The position numbers were made by a program, and so were the translations under genes. Positions 22,655 to 26,610 of a DNA stretch of 26,610 nt are shown piece by piece. The stretch is taken from the IMG/VR virus record IMGVR_UViG_3300047453_000062, positions 1 through 26,610 of that record, one strand, 5' to 3'. How positions within the stretch are numbered: the first letter of the stretch is position 1; every line of letters begins with the position of its first letter. Origin of the DNA: a virus. The notes below the pieces were generated by a model, which was not told the origin of the DNA, ran no database searches, and saw nothing but the letters and a program-made list of their open reading frames with translations.

Positions 22655-23385
22655 TAGTGTACGCCTTCTTTGTTATCTTTCCATCGTGCATATGCCGCTA
22701 GAGCTATACCACCAATTGCACATAATAAGAATATAGTCTTTAGGCTGTCTGCGTAAGCTACTAGCCCCTGAAGTTGACCTGCCACTTCGTTTAGCCCTGT
22801 AGCAGCCCCTGCAATTCCTGCTCCTGCCATTGTTTTACTTTTTAACAGTGACTTAGGGGCTTCTGCAGTAGGTTTTTGTGGCATCTCAGGACCACCTTCA
22901 TCTGAAGGCATCTTGGCATCCATTGCAAATAAGGCAGACTCTGCAGCCCTACGTCTAGTTAGCCCTCGTAGTGGAGTAAGTTTTCCATCTATTCGTGCCT
23001 TGTTCCAACGCATAAGCTGTTCTGGTACTTCGTCGTACAAACCTTTGTTCAATTTCTTCAGCAAAGTTGAGCTACGGAAGGCCCCACCGCCTAAGTTGAA
23101 TACGAACGAGGTAAGACTGTCATACTGGTTTTGAGTTAGAGGAACGTGGACATACTTCTTAACTATTTTACCATGTTCGTTAAGATCATGTATAAGGCGT
23201 GTCTCTGCTTCTTCCTTTGTCATAGTATGACCAGAGCGAACTCCCTTGGTCGCGCCAAATCCTATCGTGTACTTTCCTGCAGGACATCTATAACTGTGTA
23301 CTAGACCATCCTTATGTACTTTATGTAGGCCTTCAAACTTCTTTACTAAGTTAGTGCCTGTTTGAGAAATTTTATCTGGGTGCAT
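22654..23385 (-). CDS. Endolysin, T4/P21-type lysozyme with C-terminal membrane segment, 243 aa
   Basis: The N-terminal 155 residues are a muramidase of glycoside hydrolase family 24. The catalytic Glu is E18 (KKFEGLH), followed by YRCPAGKYTIGFGAT, giving a Cys/Thr pair (C34, T40) in place of the usual Asp/Thr, and later the conserved QYDSLTSFVFNLGGGAF and GLTRRRAAE. It cuts the glycan strands of peptidoglycan. Unusually, residues 160-243 add a Pro/Lys linker, a Gly/Ala-rich stretch and a strong transmembrane helix (about 217-235, TIFLLCAIGGIALAA), which could anchor the enzyme or act in holin-like fashion. No separate holin was recognised nearby. The E-to-C spacing is longer than usual. Confidence 0.88.
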   Translation of the reverse strand: MHPDKISQTGTNLVKKFEGLHKVHKDGLVHSYRCPAGKYTIGFGATKGVRSGHTMTKEEAETRLIHDLNEHGKIVKKYVHVPLTQNQYDSLTSFVFNLGGGAFRSSTLLKKLNKGLYDEVPEQLMRWNKARIDGKLTPLRGLTRRRAAESALFAMDAKMPSDEGGPEMPQKPTAEAPKSLLKSKTMAGAGIAGAATGLNEVAGQLQGLVAYADSLKTIFLLCAIGGIALAAYARWKDNKEGVH

Positions 23386-23398
23386 AATTACTTTCCAT

Positions 23399-25024
23399 TC
23401 AGTTTTGTCGAATTATAGGACTTTGATTTTGTCTTCCGTCCATCAATCCTAATCCATTTGCGGAAAGGTCACCAAATTGCCCTCCTTGACGTTGGTAGCC
23501 AAGTCGATCCATCTGAGATAGTAGTTGCCCTATATCTCTAGTAGTTTGTGATAGAAGTTTACCACTACTATCAAAAGAGGCAATAAGGAGATTGTTTTGA
23601 TCATCCATACCTCTTCGGGTAACATTACCATTTTGCTCTACAGACTGAGTAATTAACTTTCCTGTCTGATCAAACGCATTGGCTAAATCTTGATATTCTC
23701 TACGAGTATTTTCTTCTATATTGTTACCTTGAGATTGTAGTATTTGTCGTATTGTGCCTAATCTAGCCAATACATCTGTTGCCTGATCTGCCCCAACCTG
23801 TTTATTTACATCACTGAGGTCACGCATAATCTGACCGTAGGCTAAAGAATTTTTTTGTTCTACAGACTGCGCCTGATTAGCTGCAGCCTCTGCTTGGGCC
23901 GCAGACTGAGACATTTGCTGCCCTTGTCCTCTTTGAAGAGTATCTACACCGCCAGTAATCTGTTTTTGAAGTTCTGACCTAGCATTAGTAGCTAAGTTTG
24001 TGTCTGTAGCATACTGCCCTGTGAAGTCACCGAAGTCTGCAGCTAGGCTTCCTCCTACTGAAGTAGAAATATTATTTAACAACCCACTGTTAGTTACTTG
24101 GTTTTCTGCCTGTACTCTTTTAATTGTATCAATAGCAGTCTGTGCATTAGTCTGACCTAGTAGAACTTGTCTTTGCAATTCCCCTAAAAATCCTTGTACT
24201 TGACTTGGGTCTGCCCCCATAAGACGTTCAAAAGCTTCTCTTGCTGCTACATCAGCATTACTAACTGCAGTATCTACATCTGTAAATCTATCAGAAACGC
24301 CTGTAGTATCTAATTCGTTTCTACCTATGTTTGTAACATCAGTTCCAAGACCTGCTAATTGACTTGTTATACTTCCGCTATCTGCAGTAACACCAATATC
24401 ATCACTAAGTAATCCTACATCAGTACCAAGCTGCCCAACATTAGTTCCTATAGTTGCAACATCTCCTACCAGACCCCTATCAGGGCCTCCAAGAGTAGTT
24501 TTAATGTCTCCTACTCCTGTTTGAATGTTTCCTACATCAGTGGCTATGCCGCCTATTTGACCAGTATCGGCTAAGATCTTATCTTGGTTAGAAATAGATC
24601 TAGCAAACCCTGCGTCCATTGCAGCCGATTTCGCCAAGTTTGAAGTATCAATGGTGGTGTTAGTAACATTAACAGGCTGAAAGTTTGAAAATCCTGCGTC
24701 AATTTGAGAGCCTATTTTATCCTGCCCACCTAGAAGAGCTTCAGTATCCCCCTTAACAGTTTCGGTTACTGCAACATTTTCATTACCTCCAAACGTAACT
24801 GGATTCGTACCTGTGGTAACTTCACCTGTAACAGGATCAACCACTGTGGTGGGTAAATTCATTGTACTTTCAGTATTAGATGTAACCAATCCCTCTGAGG
24901 GTGTACCTAGCTTATCATCTACAATGGTTTCAACTTCTGCAGCCGAAGCTCCATCACCTTTAAAACATATCAACCCACTGTCACGGGGGTTCATCCACTT
25001 CATCATTGGGTTATATAAACTCAT
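23399..25024 (-). CDS. Repetitive fibrous structural protein, 541 aa
   Basis: After a 30-residue N-terminus (MSLYNPMMKWMNPRDSG), the protein is built largely of short degenerate repeats with Gly and Asp/Asn every seven to eleven residues (NIQTGVGDIKTTL, NVGQLGTDVGLL, LGTDVTNIG). Longer helical, Gln-rich segments follow (AEAAANQAQSVEQKN), along with repeated DDQNNLLIASFDSSGKLL-type units near the end. There is no signal peptide or membrane helix. This pattern suggests an elongated trimeric fibre or a tail-associated protein, although a tape-measure- or scaffold-like role cannot be excluded. The ATG is eight bases after AGGAG, which itself lies inside the end of the upstream gene. It precedes the lysis cassette. 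Confidence 0.66.
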   Translation of the reverse strand: MSLYNPMMKWMNPRDSGLICFKGDGASAAEVETIVDDKLGTPSEGLVTSNTESTMNLPTTVVDPVTGEVTTGTNPVTFGGNENVAVTETVKGDTEALLGGQDKIGSQIDAGFSNFQPVNVTNTTIDTSNLAKSAAMDAGFARSISNQDKILADTGQIGGIATDVGNIQTGVGDIKTTLGGPDRGLVGDVATIGTNVGQLGTDVGLLSDDIGVTADSGSITSQLAGLGTDVTNIGRNELDTTGVSDRFTDVDTAVSNADVAAREAFERLMGADPSQVQGFLGELQRQVLLGQTNAQTAIDTIKRVQAENQVTNSGLLNNISTSVGGSLAADFGDFTGQYATDTNLATNARSELQKQITGGVDTLQRGQGQQMSQSAAQAEAAANQAQSVEQKNSLAYGQIMRDLSDVNKQVGADQATDVLARLGTIRQILQSQGNNIEENTRREYQDLANAFDQTGKLITQSVEQNGNVTRRGMDDQNNLLIASFDSSGKLLSQTTRDIGQLLSQMDRLGYQRQGGQFGDLSANGLGLMDGRQNQSPIIRQN

Positions 25025-25025
25025 T

Positions 25026-25481
25026 TTAAATCTCCTGAGAATAGACGTAGTAACGGGTTTTAAATTCGTTACCTTGTTTGCTCTTTAAGGAACGTAACTT
25101 ACGCTCCCATCCTTTTCTTCCCCAAACTCTTAGCGAACTACAACCATTTTGTTTGGCAAAATCTTCAAGACAGTGAAACTGATCTTTCATATCGTTTACT
25201 GTCTGATTTATTACTGTTAAGCAAAGTATCTGTAGAGATTTATACTCTGGATACACTGATACTTGAGTTACAGTCACACAGTTTAATTCATTATCTGCAC
25301 CAACAGTCACCCATATCTGCATAAGGTTATCAAGGGCTTTTCTAAATATATCAAAAGTTGAGTACTCACCTTCACCATGATCTAAGGACTTTTGTATTTG
25401 AGGCTCTAACGTAGGCCAAAGTTTTAAAACTTCTTGTGGACTAATAATACCAGATCTAAACTCAGCGGTTTCTGCTGTCAT
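25026..25481 (-). CDS. GNAT-like protein, 151 aa
   Basis: The layout resembles small phage GNAT-fold proteins often found beside structural genes: SPQEVLKLWPTLEPQIQKSL, then beta-strands (LMQIWVTVG, LNCVTVTQVSVYP), then LQILCLTVINQ and a helix followed by CSSLRVWGRKGWERKLR. A strict acetyl-CoA-binding Q/R-x-x-G-x-G/A loop is not clearly present, so catalytic activity is doubtful. It may be a structural or assembly protein with that fold. It is the first gene after a good promoter (25515-25543). The ATG has only a distant AGGA (14 bases), so initiation may be weak or leader-controlled. Confidence 0.65.
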   Translation of the reverse strand: MTAETAEFRSGIISPQEVLKLWPTLEPQIQKSLDHGEGEYSTFDIFRKALDNLMQIWVTVGADNELNCVTVTQVSVYPEYKSLQILCLTVINQTVNDMKDQFHCLEDFAKQNGCSSLRVWGRKGWERKLRSLKSKQGNEFKTRYYVYSQEI

Positions 25482-25484
25482 CTA

Positions 25485-25517
25485 TCGTAAATTTTCCTAG
25501 ATTATATGTCGTAAATT
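25485..25517. repeat. Direct repeat TCGTAAATT around the promoter start
   Basis: The nine bases TCGTAAATT occur at 25485-25493 and 25509-25517, 24 bases apart. On the minus strand one copy overlaps the -10 box and transcription start of the promoter at 25515-25543 and the other lies in the leader. The spacing is close to two helical turns plus a few bases. Two copies could be operator sites, but chance in AT-rich DNA is possible. Confidence 0.4.
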
Positions 25518-25543
25518 ATACCACTTTAAAGCAGAGGTTACAA
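25515..25543 (-). promoter_or_regulatory. Extended -10 promoter for late genes
   Basis: Read on the minus strand: -35 TTGTAA (complement of 25538-25543), a 17-base spacer and a perfect -10 TATAAT (complement of 25515-25520), preceded by TGG, which gives the extended -10 form. It lies in the only long non-coding gap of the late region (25482-25556) and drives the GNAT-like, fibre, lysis and internal virion genes. Confidence 0.75.
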
Positions 25544-25556
25544 GGGTTTATAGCTA

Positions 25557-26429
25557 CTAACCAACCGTATATTGATGTACCTTATTTTCACCTGCGATAT
25601 ACAAATGGTCACCTCTAATTATTAAGCCATGTACATTAAATCCAGTGATAAAGTAACTTACTGTTTGAGTACCATACATAGTGCTAACATCCCAAGGAGT
25701 TGACATATAAGCAGCGTATAAAGTAGGGACCCCTGGTTGCATCCACATTATAACAGTCCCATCATCTGAAACGGCTATGTCTCTAGTACCTGCATTAACG
25801 CCACCACCGACACTTTGGCGGTTAGCCGCACCAATGTCGTAAGAAGAAGTAGTTGTATAATAGTGTAAATTGTTAGTTCCAGAGTACCAGTGTACAATAA
25901 ATTTTGTTCCAGTTGAATCAAATCTAATAGTATGGGGATATGCCTCATTAGATGTAGCGTTAAAGTATGTAGACCCTGCTCCATTCCAACTATTTCCATT
26001 ATAGCCGCTATGTGAATATGTATATAAATCTTGACTAGTCTCATTAAAGTGAAAAGACTTTGTACCAGAGGCATCCATTTCCATTGCTCTATTTGCTTGA
26101 GAGCTACTCCATGATGTCGAAGGTGATGTACCAAGGGTGCTTAAAACATGTTGTTGACCGAAATTATATCTTCTTACAGTACTCCCATCGAATAAGAATA
26201 TATGATTTCCTGCCTGATCTACAAACATACCGCCAGACGTAAAGTTAGTGTTAAAAAGAGAAGTTGTACTAGGAGTGATTTCAGCGGCAAATCTAGCCAA
26301 ATCCAGTTCACCTTCTGTAAATTTTAAAGGCTTACTACCAGTACCTCGACCAAAGCTCCGCATAGAGCCACCGCCAAGAGTACCCAACATGGGTGCATAT
26401 AAGAGTTGTGGTTTTTTAGGAAAAATCAT
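25557..26429 (-). CDS. Beta-propeller-like structural (tail) protein, 290 aa
   Basis: After an N-terminal segment MIFPKKPQLLYAPMLGTLGGG, which looks like the short leaders seen on marine podovirus tail proteins, the protein has about five repeats of the YVTN/WD-type beta-propeller blade. Each blade contains a turn such as DQAGN, DASGTK, DSTGTK or SDDGT followed by aromatic beta-strands, ending in HLYIAGENKVHQYTVG. Such propellers in phages usually are tail or fibre-associated parts. Gly, Ser, Thr and aromatic residues dominate and charge is low, as in secreted or virion proteins. It starts after TAGGAG that overlaps the stop of the upstream gene. The exact role is unknown. Confidence 0.72.
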   Translation of the reverse strand: MIFPKKPQLLYAPMLGTLGGGSMRSFGRGTGSKPLKFTEGELDLARFAAEITPSTTSLFNTNFTSGGMFVDQAGNHIFLFDGSTVRRYNFGQQHVLSTLGTSPSTSWSSSQANRAMEMDASGTKSFHFNETSQDLYTYSHSGYNGNSWNGAGSTYFNATSNEAYPHTIRFDSTGTKFIVHWYSGTNNLHYYTTTSSYDIGAANRQSVGGGVNAGTRDIAVSDDGTVIMWMQPGVPTLYAAYMSTPWDVSTMYGTQTVSYFITGFNVHGLIIRGDHLYIAGENKVHQYTVG

Positions 26430-26444
26430 TGTGAGTATCTCCTA

Positions 26445-26610
26445 CTAAGCGAATTGCGCTACTGTTGCCAAAACTGTGAATGTCGCTGAAGCTGTTTTGA
26501 TTATGGTGAAGGTATAAACATCTATTCCAGAAGCATTCCCTGCCGTTGGTGCGCTACCGCCCTGCCACTTTGGAGTGACTGAATTGCCGTCTATTGAGTA
26601 GGAGTTTAAG
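26445..26610 (-). CDS. C-terminus of a structural protein, cut by the window edge
   Basis: The minus-strand frame is open from the right edge to TAG at 26445-26447 and yields the last 54 residues, including WQGGSAPTAGNASGIDVYTF and ending FTVLATVAQFA. The WQGG-x-x-P-x-x-G segment is typical of the C-terminal end of phage tail-fibre or receptor-binding proteins with a small beta-domain. The N-terminal part lies outside the window, so the product cannot be named more exactly. Its stop codon overlaps the ribosome binding site of the beta-propeller gene, so both belong to one late transcript. Confidence 0.75.
   Translation of the reverse strand, partial: LNSYSIDGNSVTPKWQGGSAPTAGNASGIDVYTFTIIKTASATFTVLATVAQFA

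Noticed and set aside
25026-25481. Active N-acetyltransferase
   Set aside because: The general layout resembles GNAT proteins, but the acetyl-CoA-binding glycine loop is not clear, so only GNAT-like is claimed.

Overview
The window is part of a marine, podovirus-like bacteriophage genome, most likely of the HMO-2011 type. These phages are known from alphaproteobacterial hosts such as SAR116, Roseobacter-lineage and SAR11 bacteria. The strongest clue is a family A DNA polymerase with a DnaJ-like zinc-finger segment (four Cys, about residues 311-355) inserted between its exonuclease and polymerase domains, an architecture described for phage HMO-2011. A stand-alone zinc-binding primase, a DnaB/gp4-type helicase, a monomeric B12-dependent ribonucleotide reductase, a DUF3310 protein and two PD-(D/E)XK nucleases fit this. 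The host assignment is inference; no terminase, capsid or portal gene lies in the window to confirm it. No tRNA, integrase, transposase or CRISPR array was seen.

Layout. (1) Positions 1-248 are a non-coding leader with a 30-base T tract, an alternating TG/TA stretch and a strong sigma70-like promoter. (2) Positions 249-3595 (+) hold eleven short, overlapping early genes, mostly unknown. They include a zinc-ribbon protein, a probable 2OG-Fe(II) oxygenase-like protein and a SleB/CwlJ-type cell-wall hydrolase. (3) Positions 3599-8244 (+) have their own promoter and encode primase, helicase, three tiny overlapping genes and DNA polymerase, which begins at TTG. (4) Positions 8241-12935 (+) have another likely promoter and encode a putative ssDNA-binding protein, a RecE/Cas4-like exonuclease, a small endonuclease, an unknown protein, DUF3310 and the class II ribonucleotide reductase.

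(5) Positions 12936-13108 are a convergent intergenic region. Two hairpins share the same 7-bp GC stem and are oriented to terminate opposite strands, with more potential RNA structure between them. (6) Positions 13109-26610 (-) are the late region. Read in transcription order, from the right edge leftward, it holds: the C-terminus of a tail-fibre-like protein, a beta-propeller-like structural protein, a promoter, a GNAT-like protein, a long repetitive fibrous protein, an endolysin with a C-terminal membrane segment, an overlapping i-spanin/o-spanin pair, a 663-aa virion protein with a short S74-type C-terminal domain, two small proteins, and two very large helical proteins (875 and 1255 aa), probably ejection or internal virion proteins.

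The plus-strand genes redirect and replicate: host takeover, nucleotide supply by RNR, then primase, helicase, polymerase, SSB and nucleases. The minus-strand genes build the particle and lyse the host. Genes overlap by 1-65 bases almost everywhere, so translational coupling is probably the main way expression is balanced within each unit.
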